Source: Perkinsus marinus ATCC 50983 (taxonomy: Eukaryota; Perkinsozoa; Perkinsida; Perkinsidae). Taken from it: DNA of 23,821 nt. Position numbers and translations under genes: made by a program. The DNA lies in assembly GCF_000006405.1 (NCBI RefSeq), contig NW_003215828.1, forward strand, positions 141,814 through 165,634, read 5' to 3'. Below the pieces are notes generated by a model. That model worked only from the letters and a program-made list of their open reading frames with translations, was not told the origin of the DNA and did no database searches. This document shows positions 1 through 10,841 of this stretch, in pieces; position 1 is the first letter of the stretch; every line of letters begins with the position of its first letter.

Positions 1-1108
1 CAGAGATCTCGAGACGATCCGATTCTTGCGAGGCCAGTCTTTGTGGTTTTATAATAGCCGTTCGTATCACTTGAGGGTCATGCAAACAGGGGACATAGGC
101 CTCTGTCGAGGGCATGGGTTATTAAAGCTAATGTCAACTAAGACGATAGTAGTCCAGTAAGTGATATAGTCTCTGAGGTTGCCACGGCTAGTAGCCGGAG
201 TTTGGAAGGGAGTAAGAAGAATGCATGCCAAATGGCGTCCTTAATTAGGCGACCCTCTATCTGAGTGTCGGCCTATGATGATATCGTTCTTACTCTGATT
301 AGTGGTTGCCCGTTAGGCAACCGCGAAGGAAATTTCAACGCGTGCGAATTTCGTGGCGCGTGACGGTTCTGCGCGTCACGAGTCACGATCATATACAACT
401 GTGGGCTTTCATAGCATCAGTGACATAGGGCGTTTTAGTCCAGTCGCTCGTCGCGATGGTCACCTCCTATCAAATGAGTCCTATGTGCGTAGTCAGCGAA
501 GGAAGGGGCAATGCAATTGGCTTCCTGCTAGTGGCGGTGGTACATAGTCTTTCCTTCGAACTGGAGACCTCTGAGTCAGACGTTGTGATTGACTGATTTT
601 CATTACCAAGTGCCGTAGTTTAACCAAGTGATCGATAGAGATCACTCATTCTCTAGTGTACAACCCGAAAATCGCAGCATCAACAACGTTGCTCAAAAAG
701 ACGCCTGACTACATCTGGGCTATCTGAACAAAAGGTTGCTGAAATGTGTATCTCCCCACCCCGTGTGGCAAGCATTAGTACTGTTTTCTCTAGCCACATA
801 GCGTACGGGTGGCGAGGCCATCGAAAATGAGGAAATTTTATGTAGGAATTCGTTGATTCTTCGAGGCAAGTCTGACGGTCAACCATGTTTGCCAGGCTGG
901 CAATGCCAGCACGAGCCGATCCTCGATGCCGCGGTAAAACCCTGTCGAATGGTCCACGATGAATGGGTTACGTCGAGGCTTTCGGGGTGATGTATATAGC
1001 ATTAAGTTTATCAGGACACGCATAGGGCTCGTCAGAGTCGTCGATAGAGTCGGTATCATGCGGATGCGAGGGATGACTTTGATTGTTGGCTATAGGGGGT
1101 TCATTGCA
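1..1108. other. Region upstream of the first gene, no supported gene
   Basis: I see no gene here that I can support. The longest readings are short and have no family signature. A few inverted repeats are present, for example GGTTGCC/GGCAACC with a 5-nt loop near 304-322 and AGTGATC/GATCACT near 627-646. The final part must hold the promoter of the gene starting at 1109, but no motif is recognisable. Confidence 0.5.
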
Positions 1109-4100
1109 ATGTCATCTGCTACACCTCCTGGGGGTGTTCATGCCAGCATCCCGGGCATGAGAGGTCAGCAAGGGCAGCCCACTGTGGCCTTCAGCCCTGA
1201 GCAGATGGGAGGCTTATTGGGTTCCGCAGTAGAAGGGCTTGGTGGTTTAGAAGCAGTGACGACCGATGCAGGCCTCGAGGTAGTGCTGGGTGGCGGAGGT
1301 GTGGTAAAGAAACGTAGCAAGGCTTCGCCGATGTTTTGATGGCAATCGACACGTCTAGTTCTCTCGAGCATACGCGGGCTTCTCTCTGTATGATTGTAGT
1401 GTGGAGTATTTGGTGTAGTGGTATAAACGCCAGTTAGCTTTCGTGTGGTTGTATGTTCAATTCTGGGTGACGATGTTTTATCGGAATTTCTTCTCCTAAT
1501 CAGGCAGCCGCTCTCGCCGCCTTCGCCCAACTCAGTAACCCCACCCAAGGCCAATCCCCTCTCCCCAATGAAATGTTGGGTGAATCTTCGCAGGGCTCCC
1601 TGTCGAAGAAACGCGGGAGGCCGAAGGGAGCCAAGAATGGGTCAGGCAAGGGCCGGCAGAGTAAGGGTGTTGGTGCTGGCAAGAAGGTAATCCGAATCCT
1701 TCCCCAGCGACCTGTTAGTCTGTCATATAGGCATGTTCCGAATGCGGCACTATAAATCCATGTCGTCAAATGCAGTGCACAGAATGCGGCCATGAAATGA
1801 CCCCCAAGGGGACGACCAAAAAAAGACGCGAAGGCTCCGTGGTGAGCATAGTCTCTAGCCTCGTCTCTATTGTTATTCTTTTCCTTCCTCAGCCGACTGT
1901 CATAGGCGGTCTACCAATAAGCCCTCTGACAGTAGTCCCTCCGATCGGATCGGAGCCTGTCAGCACGCTAGCGATCAGAGGTCAGGAGCTGCCACCACCG
2001 GGTTACAGAGTACGCTACTACACCATGCGGCAGTACCGTCCACTTAGTATTCTCAGGCCTGTGATGCATGCAGCGCTCTCCAACCCTCAGCTCGGAAGGT
2101 CTGTGCCAACTGTGGAGCTCCGATCATCCCCAAATCTATGACCTCTCGGTTTTGGACCGCACTCAGAAGCGCGCGTCCCAAACTTGTAAGCGTTTATGGT
2201 TGAACTCGATCGGTAAGGTTCTCCTGTTGCCTCAGCCTGAGCCATTTCCTCACCCACCTGACCTCTTTCCCCTATGGAGCGCTGGCCGGGGTGCCTTTGA
2301 AGTGAGCAGTCGGCTTGTAGGTCTTCGATTCCTCTTCGTAGGATATCACAACGGAAGATATCGCGAGTGCAGCAACGAAGGCAGTTCACAGTGCCGAGCC
2401 CCTCGAAGTTGTGTTCGAGCATGTGCCTGACCCTGCCGCCCCCGACACAGCTCAGGTTAGGCCAGGGGAGGGGGCATGGGTCGATGGCCAAGGATGGATC
2501 ATTAATGCAGGTAAGGGAGGATGTTAAGATCCTCCTTTCGGATGTGACTCTTCAGGACGATCGCAAGAACTGATGTCGCTGTCGCCATCCTATGAGACCA
2601 GGCCTATGGTGGTGGCTTTGGCCTCCCGCACTGAATCCATCATTGAAGTACAACCGCTACCTTCTAATCGCTGTAAGCTGAGACCTCCTCTTCGTTCAGT
2701 TGTGGCCATTGGAGAAGGACAAGGTGCAGAGCGTTCGACGGTTGATTGTGGGCGGCCAGGTTGCAGACTTCCACTGGGTGGAATTCAGCGCGACCTCGAC
2801 AAGGATCGGTGAGTGCCTTCCTAGTTACCACTGGCCTCCATGAGTCCTCAGGCATTCTATGCGTGCTGTTCTGTGCTGGCCATGCTGTACTCTACACTGT
2901 TCCGAGTTCTATACTACACCCATCCTCTCTGAAAACGGCAGCAGTGCTCAAGCTGCGGCCTCATACGGAGATACGACCGAGCAAGAAGTGCTTGGGCATA
3001 CACGCTATGCGGAATCGTGATAAGGTTTGGATCTTGGCTGGACTTGAAAGTGGGTGTGCTGCGATCTTCCGGGTAGATGAGGAAACTGGCGGCAGCCACG
3101 GGTGAGTCGCGGGTCCTCCTTCTCGCTACTGTCTACACCTTTTCAATTTCAAACTCATTAAGTGGAAGAAAGAATCAGAAAAAAGATGGAAGGAGTTTTT
3201 CACGGAATGAAAGTTCAAATTCGAGATAAAAGTTCGATTTTCGTAGACTGCTGAAAAATTACACTTCAAATTCGTCGAACGCAAGACCTATTTCGACCAA
3301 CGGTGCCTAGAACTTGCTTAGACTCGAAGTGTTGGGTGTTTGGATGGCATTAAAATTGTGGTTGTATTCTCAGAGAGGTCTTGAGCAAGCCGTTATCGAT
3401 CCTGAGCTGTTCTGGAGAGGCGTCCCCGTTACTGGCGGTCCAATGGGCTCCGGTAGAGCCTGATAGCGACGAAGCTCCGGAAATCTTTGCAGTTGCAACA
3501 CGTAGGTTTTGAACCTGGGTTGGCGTATTAGAAGGCACGCGCTCTACCGTTTGATCAGAGAATGGCTCTGTATGGGTGATTTCTACGTCGTGCCCCTATC
3601 CCCTCGCTACTGCGGCTTCCCCTGCAAAATTTTGGGTGACTGACCTATGCTGGTCTAGGATGGCCCCTGATGTAAGCTTGAGTCCCATTCCCCCTTGCAA
3701 AGCCGTTCCTCATGGTTTTCCCTCTCAGCACGTCTTCTTGGCGTGTCAGCTTGCTCTGGCCATCGACGTGACATGCCCTCCCTCGGGGAGTTTGGATGTT
3801 CGCCGCTGTGATTTGGCGGGAACTAACAGGTCTCTGCTACAGGTAGGAGGAAGCGGTTGTATTCGCTGTGTGATTTTCATGTTCAGTGCAAATTCATGCG
3901 ACCAGAGGTTCGGCAGGGTTACAATAGCCAAGCGTGCAGTGCTCTGCACACATCCGCTCACACTCCATGGGCGTTCACTGCTTGGACCGACGGCTTCCTC
4001 ATGGTGAGAAGGAGAGGATCTCAGTCGTGTTGGAGCTACTCTCAGGGTATCAACACTTCGGATGATTTGGTTCGCTGGACGCAGTACCTCATTGCACGAT

Positions 4101-4597
4101 ACAGCTACACCGCCGTGGACGCCTCCAAGACTTTGAGATCGCATATGAGCACTATGACTGGTAGGCTGCTCATCTCAAGCATGTGTACAAGGCTCAGTGA
4201 TAGGGACGCATCCTTTTGCCGAAGTGCAGCATCATCGGCAAGCTTTTTTCACTGGAGGTAACGTACGAATCCATTGTGAACTAAAAAGACCCATCACGAG
4301 GCCAGTGAGAAGGCGTAAGGCCAGTATACTGAGGTGGGTGTCTCTTTTGGGAATGCTTCGGGACTGTTTCTTTCAGTGGTGGAGGAACTGTAAAGCCGAT
4401 GCCAGGAGACCCCATTGCAGCTGTCTGTGTTAGAGCTGGGCACTCTGGGTAGGTCATGGTGGTGTTACACAACGATAACATCTTTGCTCAGGCCGACTGA
4501 CCACGTAGTAGCAACAGCCTTGACTGGTGGACTGGTGGTGATCCAGAGTACTACCTACCTCGCTAAGGGTCCCCAAGCACCACGGTCTAGGCGTTGA
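1109..4597 (+). CDS. AT-hook / zinc-finger / WD-type protein, probable TFIIIC subunit (GTF3C2/Tfc6-like)
   Basis: My 18-exon model gives 673 aa with all phases consistent: 1109-1279, 1504-1686, 1731-1841, 1893-2009, 2057-2185, 2236-2301, 2342-2510, 2556-2647, 2700-2808, 2852-3101, 3659-3671, 3729-3842, 3887-4003, 4046-4160, 4198-4257, 4306-4333, 4377-4448, 4492-4597. Residues 91-101 hold an AT-hook (KRGRPKG core). Two related zinc-finger-like motifs follow: C120/C123/C134/C137 and C196/C199/C210/C213, each CxxC, about 10 residues, CxxCG. From about residue 270 there are WD-like strands (SIIELWPL, VADFHWVEF, HVVATALTGG). AT-hook, zinc finger and C-terminal WD propeller is the layout of the TFIIIC subunit GTF3C2/Tfc6, which helps recruit RNA polymerase III to tRNA genes. 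The gene is well supported by splice phases; the family name rests on layout and is less certain. Most introns are 37-52 nt; those at 1280-1503 and 3102-3658 are long. Confidence 0.65.
3102..3658 (+). other. Oversized intron in the TFIIIC-like gene
   Basis: This 557-nt intron sits in a gene whose other introns are mostly about 45 nt. It begins GTGAGTCG and ends CTGGTCTAG before a 13-nt exon. Its first half is AT-rich with related stretches around AAATTCGA; its last part holds a tRNA-like sequence on the minus strand. The size and content suggest a retroposed or transposed insert, though I found no clear target duplication. Confidence 0.6.
3494..3562 (-). repeat. Degenerate tRNA-derived sequence (SINE head or tRNA pseudogene)
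   Basis: Read on the minus strand, this holds an A-box-like TGATCAAACGGTAGAGC, an anticodon-loop-like CTTCTAA (anticodon TCT, arginine), and a B-box GGTTCAAAACC, in tRNA order and at roughly tRNA spacing. The acceptor and T stems do not pair properly and the anticodon stem is off by one base, so it is not a working tRNA gene. Preserved promoter boxes with lost folding are typical of a tRNA-derived SINE head. It could also be a decayed tRNA. Confidence 0.5.
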
Positions 4598-4830
4598 CCT
4601 TCCTGCGTTCTATCGGCTGATAATGTTGACTCCCGATCTACTATACCATTCAGACGTCGTTTATTATCATATTTATCGTATCGCTTTGGATGATTCTGGA
4701 ACTAGTTTCCATATGATGCAGTTTTGTGTTGGGAAGACTCACGTGGAAGTTTCTAGTCAGGCACGGCTACGCTCTGCTAGGAATGCTCTTAGTGCACGCC
4801 CTAGGCGAGAGGCCAAGCATTTCGTTAATT

Positions 4831-5278
4831 GATGTGGTTGTTGCCGTGGACCTTGATTCCTCCCGTTCATCCTCCTTTCTGTGTGAAAGTATCGACTATG
4901 GTTTCCGCCCAAGGTCAGGTCGTGCTTCAGTCAGTTGGTGATTGCTACTCTCCCTATTGTGACCATGGGAGAAAGTTTTTGTGAGGGACCTGACTGTAAA
5001 TGATGTGAAAATATGGAGTGTGCGCTCTCTGCAGACGATTAACGGGAAGGCCTTGTGGTGTTTCTGCGAATGCCACGAGGCTGATGCCTCTATTGAATTG
5101 CTGTTTGATCTGCCTATCTGATACGCTACTATCTCTCATTTTACGATGATGTTCGGTTTATTGTTCCTCAAGGGTAGGAGTTATGATTGAATTGCTCAAT
5201 TCGTCTGAGTGTTCACTGGAAAAAGACTTTGATAGTGATGCAGTGATATTGCGCGAAGCGTGGTCATGCAGTTGTTGA
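4831..5278 (+). CDS. Unrecognised small multi-exon gene (5' end uncertain)
   Basis: I do not recognise the family. Three joined exons are supported by phase: one ending at 4937, then 4976-5102 and 5173-5278, with introns 4938-4975 and 5103-5172. The middle exon reads FVRDLTVNDVKIWSVRSLQ and then a CFCECHEAD stretch. The last exon is acidic and leucine-rich, ending REAWSCSC and a TGA at 5276-5278. In the same frame the first exon opens at an ATG at 4831. Another reading with an ATG at 4623 looks plausible as an earlier exon, but I could not join it in phase, so the true start may be upstream. The gene lies 233 bp after the TFIIIC-like gene and 127 bp before the UBE2W gene on the same strand. 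Confidence 0.45.
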
Positions 5279-5405
5279 TTTCTGAATCTAACTTTTCGGC
5301 TTGTGTTGTCGAGTACTAATGAGGAGCTGATTGGTAGACCATCCGTGTTCACTGTGAGCATCGTTTCGCAGTCTCATAACGACATCATAGTATTGTGCCG
5401 GGAGT

Positions 5406-6196
<791 letters not shown>

Positions 6197-6283
6197 TTTT
6201 CATGAAATCAAGCCGCTCGTGTTATCAGAGTGTTTCGATTATCCGGTTGTTCCACATAGAGATCCATTTGTGAAAAAAAGTCA

Positions 6284-7123
6284 ATGAAGACTGAGACCGC
6301 TAATGTAGATGAAAAAGAATTCAGTGGCGTTGATTGCGTTCTTGCGTCTTCGAACCCACAGTGGCATTGGGAATATTGTATGCGCTGATTTACTGACTCT
6401 GCTAGCCGGCACTAACATCCTTATGGTGACACGTTATGATCCTCCTTACGACGCATGCGTACTATAGATGGGCAGAATTACGTTACGGACCGTTACGGAG
6501 ATCCAGAGGACAAAACGAGGATTGATCATTTAAGTCGCCTGAATCTATTTTATGTGAATGCTCATCGGTAGACGAAGCTGGCTTGGCAGCTGCGGGCCAG
6601 CTTGGGAGTATGATGGGCGAGATTTGCAAAGGAGACGAGTGGTAAATGCCAATCCAAGTGTTACACTCTCAGCGGTTCGGTTGATTTCGAGCCAAGAAAA
6701 ATGAGTTAATAACTATTTGAGCTTTGGAGGAGTGCACTACAGCGAATGTTTCAGCCACAATTCTAACAAAGCTGTTCAGCACCAACCGTAGAGTCGTAAG
6801 GCCTTTCCGTAACTGTAAACTGCTTACGTTACGCACACCGTAACGTAAACCGTAAAAAACGTTACGCTGCCCATCTATGACGCATACTTGCCTCTTTCTC
6901 CTGGAATGTCATTCATAAAGCAGAGTTAAATTCAGTCATCCGATGGACACCCATGGAGATAGATGGTGCTATGTGGCCCAGTAGTCGAATTTCACCAACA
7001 AGTGACACCTACGGTGCGCTATCCTCTTATGAGCTCGAGACACTATATATAGAAAATGTGAACATATACAAAGCAGAAATCAGAAGGTTGAGCTTGACGG
7101 TAACGAAGCTACCTACATACTAA
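6284..7123 (+). CDS. Unrecognised small protein gene with a transposon in its intron
   Basis: Phase-consistent model of 102 aa: 6284-6377, 6406-6432 and 6936-7123, with introns of 28 nt (6378-6405) and 503 nt (6433-6935). The first exon opens MKTETANVDEKEFSG and reads VLASSNPQWHWEY; the last exon has RWTPMEIDGAMWP and ends in a probable helix (ALSSYELETLYIENVNIYKA) and TKLPTY. I do not know the family. The long intron holds the MITE at 6464-6878, which explains its size; without the element it would be under 100 nt. The donor GTTATG at 6433 is weak, so the second splice could be elsewhere. The gene starts 87 bp after UBE2W on the same strand and converges with the phosphoglucomutase gene. Confidence 0.45.
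6464..6878. mobile_element. MITE-like non-autonomous DNA transposon, 415 bp
   Basis: Terminal inverted repeats: ATAGATGGGCAG at 6464-6475 and CTGCCCATCTAT at 6867-6878. Just inside both ends are several copies of CGTTACG/TTACGG (6477-6500, and CGTAACG/GTTACG at 6799-6866), a subterminal-repeat pattern common in hAT-type elements. No coding capacity is visible. Flanks: GACGCATACT follows the right end (6879-6888), and the left flank reads GACGCAT, GCGT, ACT (6450-6463), the same 10 bases with four extra. So the duplication is imperfect and its true length is uncertain. It lies in a predicted intron. Confidence 0.75.
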
Positions 7124-7377
7124 TCCGATGTTCGGACAGAATGCCAAGCAAGCATGCGTGATACATTACATTGGCGATTAGTTAGTATCGCTAAGACTTC
7201 CGCTTAGAATTGACCATCATCATCGAGAACACAACATCACTGTTTTGCTCTTAATAAAGAATTCAACGAAGAATGAATCCGCGAAGAGAGGGATTCTAAT
7301 TTTATTTTATTATGATGAATCACACCAGAGTGAAACCCAGAATTCTCTGGGATCAGGAAGGCACAGTAACAAATCCT
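7124..7377. other. Convergent intergenic region
   Basis: Separates the plus-strand gene ending at 7123 from the minus-strand phosphoglucomutase gene ending at 7378. It must hold both 3' untranslated regions. An AATAAA is present on the plus strand near 7253. I see no gene. Confidence 0.5.
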
Positions 7378-9153
7378 TTATCGACTACCCAAATTGTATT
7401 TCTTGGGTTGGAGGAAGTAGTCGATGACATTTTTAACAACGACTTCGAGCTTCGCCTGAGCCTTTTCCATGTTCTCCTTATCGTTAGCCTCACAGTAATA
7501 CTTCACCTTGGGCTCAGTACCAGATCCACGAATAGTAACAGTAGCGTCATCGGCGAAGTAGAGAGTAATCATTTGAGCATCAGGTGTCACAGGTAAGGTA
7601 GACTTCTTATCTTCCTTCCTTGAATCGTAACCAAGAGTCACATCACGAACATCAGCTATCTTAGATGAACCTAACTCGCTCTTGTAGTTACCACCATTAC
7701 GGAACTCATCGAACATCTGCTTCATAACCTTGGGATCATCACAGATGAAGTAACCATTGTGTTGAGCGAAATGACCAACCATCTTACGAAGTTCATCAAG
7801 GCGTTCAAGAAGAGTGATACCTTTCTCCTTACGCCAGTAGTTAGCCATCTCACACCACACACTGCAAGCACTGATACCATCCTTATCAGGGACGCTCATC
7901 GTGAGGGCACTTCCTAATGCCTCCTCGTAAGCCGTGCAGTGTACCAAGTTGGGGTGCTCAGCGGTCATCTCCAACGACTTGTTGGCCATCCACTTGAAAC
8001 CTGTCAAGGTATCCTCATACACCCCACCGTAATAATCAGACAACGCCTTTAGCATCTTGGAGGACACCGTAGAATTGATGACGAGACAGTTCTTCGGATC
8101 GACACCACGACGATGGGCCATCAGCAACTGCCAATCACCAAAGATGGTACCGAGCTCATCACCAGTGAACTGATGCCATGATCCATCCTTCTGCTTCTCA
8201 CAAGAGGTGAAACGATCAGCATCGGGATCATTAGCTAAGACATAATCGGCATCCTCATCAAGTGCTTGTTGCTTGCTCATATCGAGTGCACCCTTCTCCT
8301 CAGGATTAGGGAAGGCGACAGTGGAGAACTCAGGATCAGGATGAGCTTGCGCTTCCACGATCGACACACACTTCTTCGGGAAGCCAAACTTGTCCATCAA
8401 ACCGGTCGCAAACGGAAGACCAACACCTTGCATAGCCGTGTAGACGAACCTCAAATTGCAGTCCTTGTTGAGGTCGGGGAATCGACACAACTCGTGATGC
8501 ATCTGATCGATGTAAGTGTACAGAGCATCATTGTAAGGATCAATGGTCTTGGACTTGTCCTTCAACAGGCAAGTATCCAAATCCAACAACTCCAAAGCAT
8601 CTCTCCATGGAACCAAATTCTCAGCAATTTTGGCTTCGATCTCAGCATCAACTGGAGGAATAATCTGAGCGCCATTATCGCCGTACACTTTAAAACCATT
8701 GTACTGCTTCGGGTTGTGAGAAGCCGTCATCTGACCACCGGCTAGAGCATGGAAATGAACGATCAAGAATGGATTAGAAGGAGTAACACTGGTCTTATCG
8801 ATAAGGTAGACTTTGGCACCTTTCGTGATGAAGACAGCCGAGGCAACATGGGCGAACTGACGAGAGTTATGTCGTCCATCATAACCAAAGACAACACCCC
8901 TCTGGGAGAGAACATCTTCACCAAACCTCTCGATCAACTGCATACATAATCCTTGAGCAGCTTGCATCACAGTCAAACAATTGATACGGTTGAAGCCAGC
9001 TCCCATCTCGCCACGAAGACCAGCGGTACCAAACTCCATACGATGATCAGGATTTAAGCGATCTTGGATCTCCTCGGGGGTGAGCTCTTGAGCTTCCTTA
9101 CGAGTGTTCTTGTCGAAATCGAGAGTAAGCCAATTCTCAACAGGGCTTGACAT
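7378..9153 (-). CDS. PGM2: Phosphoglucomutase-2-type alpha-D-phosphohexomutase
   Basis: A single 591-aa exon with ATG at 9151-9153 and TAA at 7378-7380. All four signatures of the alpha-D-phosphohexomutase superfamily are present: phosphoserine loop TASHNP (S145), metal-binding NDPDADRF (residues 308-315), sugar-binding AYEEALG (408-414, usually GYEEA), and phosphate-binding RGSGTEPK (542-549). FGTAGLRGEMG near the N-terminus (41-51) is typical of the PGM2/PGM2L1 branch, whose members interconvert glucose-1-P and glucose-6-P or act on pentose phosphates. The length is normal and the protein looks intact and cytosolic (no signal peptide). It is odd here in having no introns, while most neighbouring genes have an intron every 100 bases or so, and its codons look strongly biased (many CTC, ACC and AAG codons), as expected for high expression. 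Confidence 0.97.
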   Translation of the reverse strand: MSSPVENWLTLDFDKNTRKEAQELTPEEIQDRLNPDHRMEFGTAGLRGEMGAGFNRINCLTVMQAAQGLCMQLIERFGEDVLSQRGVVFGYDGRHNSRQFAHVASAVFITKGAKVYLIDKTSVTPSNPFLIVHFHALAGGQMTASHNPKQYNGFKVYGDNGAQIIPPVDAEIEAKIAENLVPWRDALELLDLDTCLLKDKSKTIDPYNDALYTYIDQMHHELCRFPDLNKDCNLRFVYTAMQGVGLPFATGLMDKFGFPKKCVSIVEAQAHPDPEFSTVAFPNPEEKGALDMSKQQALDEDADYVLANDPDADRFTSCEKQKDGSWHQFTGDELGTIFGDWQLLMAHRRGVDPKNCLVINSTVSSKMLKALSDYYGGVYEDTLTGFKWMANKSLEMTAEHPNLVHCTAYEEALGSALTMSVPDKDGISACSVWCEMANYWRKEKGITLLERLDELRKMVGHFAQHNGYFICDDPKVMKQMFDEFRNGGNYKSELGSSKIADVRDVTLGYDSRKEDKKSTLPVTPDAQMITLYFADDATVTIRGSGTEPKVKYYCEANDKENMEKAQAKLEVVVKNVIDYFLQPKKYNLGSR

Positions 9154-9358
9154 GTTTAACAGAAACTAAAAAATTAACTAAAAAGGGAGAACACTATCTA
9201 CGTCCTAGGCCGCCTTTACTTCGAAACATACAAATGACATTAAACGATACGAACAAATGCTCATTCGTTACTAGCTCTCAGCGTAAGATAGTTGTCCCCT
9301 TAGTTCGAAATTGTGTGGACACAATTCTTGTCCCTATAAATGTGTCACGTTAGGGTAC

Positions 9359-9378
9359 TCGCTGACGGCGAGTCGCCG
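9359..9378. repeat. Footprint-like module, one mismatch
   Basis: TCGCTG-A-CGGCGA-G-TCGCCG: X-n-X'-n-X with one substitution in the first arm. Flank rule holds on both sides (C at 9358 pairs with G9372; T at 9379 pairs with A9365). Implied 8-bp target CTCGCCGT. Confidence 0.65.
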
Positions 9379-9537
9379 TCAGGAGCTCGGATCAAATACG
9401 ATTTCACATCGAGTCAGTATAGTGCTGGAACTGGAAGCGACTCGGACTTACGGAATAAGCAGTGGGCTTGGCCATTGGAACGCTATTTTCGCAATCCTGT
9501 ACCACTGATTCAACGTTCGGATCCAGGAAAGTCGTGG

Positions 9538-9557
9538 ACGAATGATTCGTCACGAAT
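9538..9557. repeat. Excision-footprint module, exact
   Basis: ACGAAT-G-ATTCGT-C-ACGAAT, exact X-n-X'-n-X. Flanks G9537 and C9558 pair with the second and first single bases. Implied target GACGAATC. Confidence 0.8.
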
Positions 9558-9710
9558 CGACGATCGGCTCTATCCAGTCGCTTCGGCGGCTTGAAATCAT
9601 CCTAATCCAATCACGTTACTACAATCGTGATGTTCACACCAACCAATCATCACTACGGAGCCTCAAGGCTTCATCTGCAGTTACACAACGGGGAACCACG
9701 GACAGCAGTA

Positions 9711-9727
9711 CAGCTGTAGTACAGCTG
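9711..9727. repeat. Single-base-centre palindrome, 8-bp arms
   Basis: CAGCTGTA-G-TACAGCTG is perfect. It overlaps a direct repeat of AGTACAGCTG (9708-9717 and 9718-9727). Confidence 0.7.
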
Positions 9728-9839
9728 AGGACACTGCGCGGTAACTTCGTCAAAATCATTTTGGAGACATCCAATTGCAGAAGAAGCTTGCTCATACTCT
9801 ACACATATAAAAGGCCAGTCTCGCCTCCAATAGGATCAC

Positions 9840-9854
9840 CCCCATCGGATGGGG
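9840..9854. repeat. Single-base-centre palindrome, 7-bp arms
   Basis: CCCCATC-G-GATGGGG is perfect. No third arm is kept, so if it is a footprint the right copy has been trimmed or changed. Confidence 0.6.
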
Positions 9855-10021
9855 CACCTATGCCACTACTCCAAGATATGCCCAGTAGCGGGAGCACACG
9901 GTAGGGAGATCAATTTCGTCTGCACGACCAAAGTAACTTCAATTTCGACGAATTGTAAGAATCAATTTCGCTGCTCGTGAGGCCGGTTCGGCCTGGGGCA
10001 GATATGCCATACCGAATCCGG

Positions 10022-10041
10022 TGCCGAGTCGGCACTGCCGA
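10022..10041. repeat. Excision-footprint module, exact
   Basis: TGCCGA-G-TCGGCA-C-TGCCGA, exact. Left flank G10021 pairs with C10035; right flank T10042 does not pair with G10028. Implied target GTGCCGAT, matching the nTnnnnAn preference of hAT elements. Confidence 0.8.
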
Positions 10042-10463
10042 TAATGCAACCATCATGGCAGTCCAGTAAGCTCACTCCGATTAACAAGATTTCTCGCCTC
10101 CGGAAATCGGCAGCAGTCACGCCGAGTGGGAGTTCCAGGGGCCTGGTCAGTTTGCGTGAAGTGAGCGCATAGCACACCATTCACGGAGATTGAGTCACCA
10201 TCAAATCAGGCGGTCGGCATACGTCACTGGACTCAGTAGCTCGGAGACGTTCCTCCTTGGCCCGACAAGATTGGTTGATACGTGCAGCAGATCGTTTGTT
10301 GGGTGGCTCGCCTTTATCAGTCGCAGGTGCCGGCAAGTGGAACCCTTAGCTACGGGGACTGCGAGCCTGAGCACTCTCTGCGACTAACCTGAAGGCGATC
10401 ATGATAGCTAGGAACTCGCGGGAACACTCCTCGCTGCCTGGTGAATGCTAAAGCCTATAGATC

Positions 10464-10503
10464 TCGCGTAGCGGATAGCCCAGCCGCTGGGATATCCGCT
10501 ATG
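10464..10503. repeat. Imperfect hairpin
   Basis: The arm TAGCGGATAGCCCAGC faces GCTGGGATATCCGCTA with one base gained, separated by only two bases. I see no gene on either side that it could end or regulate. Confidence 0.55.
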
Positions 10504-10700
10504 CGGGCCCCAGCGGGAGTCTCAACCCATATGTTGGGTATGACTGTGTAGAGTTCCCGAGGACGACGACAGGTCGAGAGACAGCCCCAATCCGAGGAAT
10601 AAGTTAGACGTCGTTACTCAGCAACGAGAGTATCTGGCAGAAAGACGTACCATCCACAGCGCTGCAACTAAGAGAAGCCGCAAAGCGAGCCATTAACCTG

Positions 10701-10720
10701 TCCAATCATTGGACTCCAAT
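10701..10720. repeat. Excision-footprint module, exact
   Basis: TCCAAT-C-ATTGGA-C-TCCAAT, exact, with both flanking bases (G10700, G10721) obeying the rule. Implied target GTCCAATG. Confidence 0.85.
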
Positions 10721-10782
10721 GCTAATGAGTAGCATGTGTCCGTTGTAATCCAGCGACGTGATACAGGTTGGCGAGTGATGGG

Positions 10783-10802
10783 TTGGAAATTCCAACTTGG
10801 AA
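10783..10802. repeat. Excision-footprint module, exact
   Basis: TTGGAA-A-TTCCAA-C-TTGGAA, exact, with both flanking bases (G10782, T10803) obeying the rule. Implied target GTTGGAAT, which fits nTnnnnAn. Confidence 0.85.
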
Positions 10803-10841
10803 TAAGGCTGGGAAGAATATGGAAGAAACGAGTAGTAGTCT

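Noticed and set aside
3494-3562. Functional tRNA-Arg(TCT) gene
   Set aside because: Acceptor stems do not pair, the T stem keeps only three pairs and the anticodon stem is off by one, so only a tRNA-derived relic is supported.
8266-8745. 159-codon open frame on the plus strand
   Set aside because: It lies antisense inside the phosphoglucomutase gene, whose motifs are complete on the minus strand; it is a shadow of that gene's codon bias.
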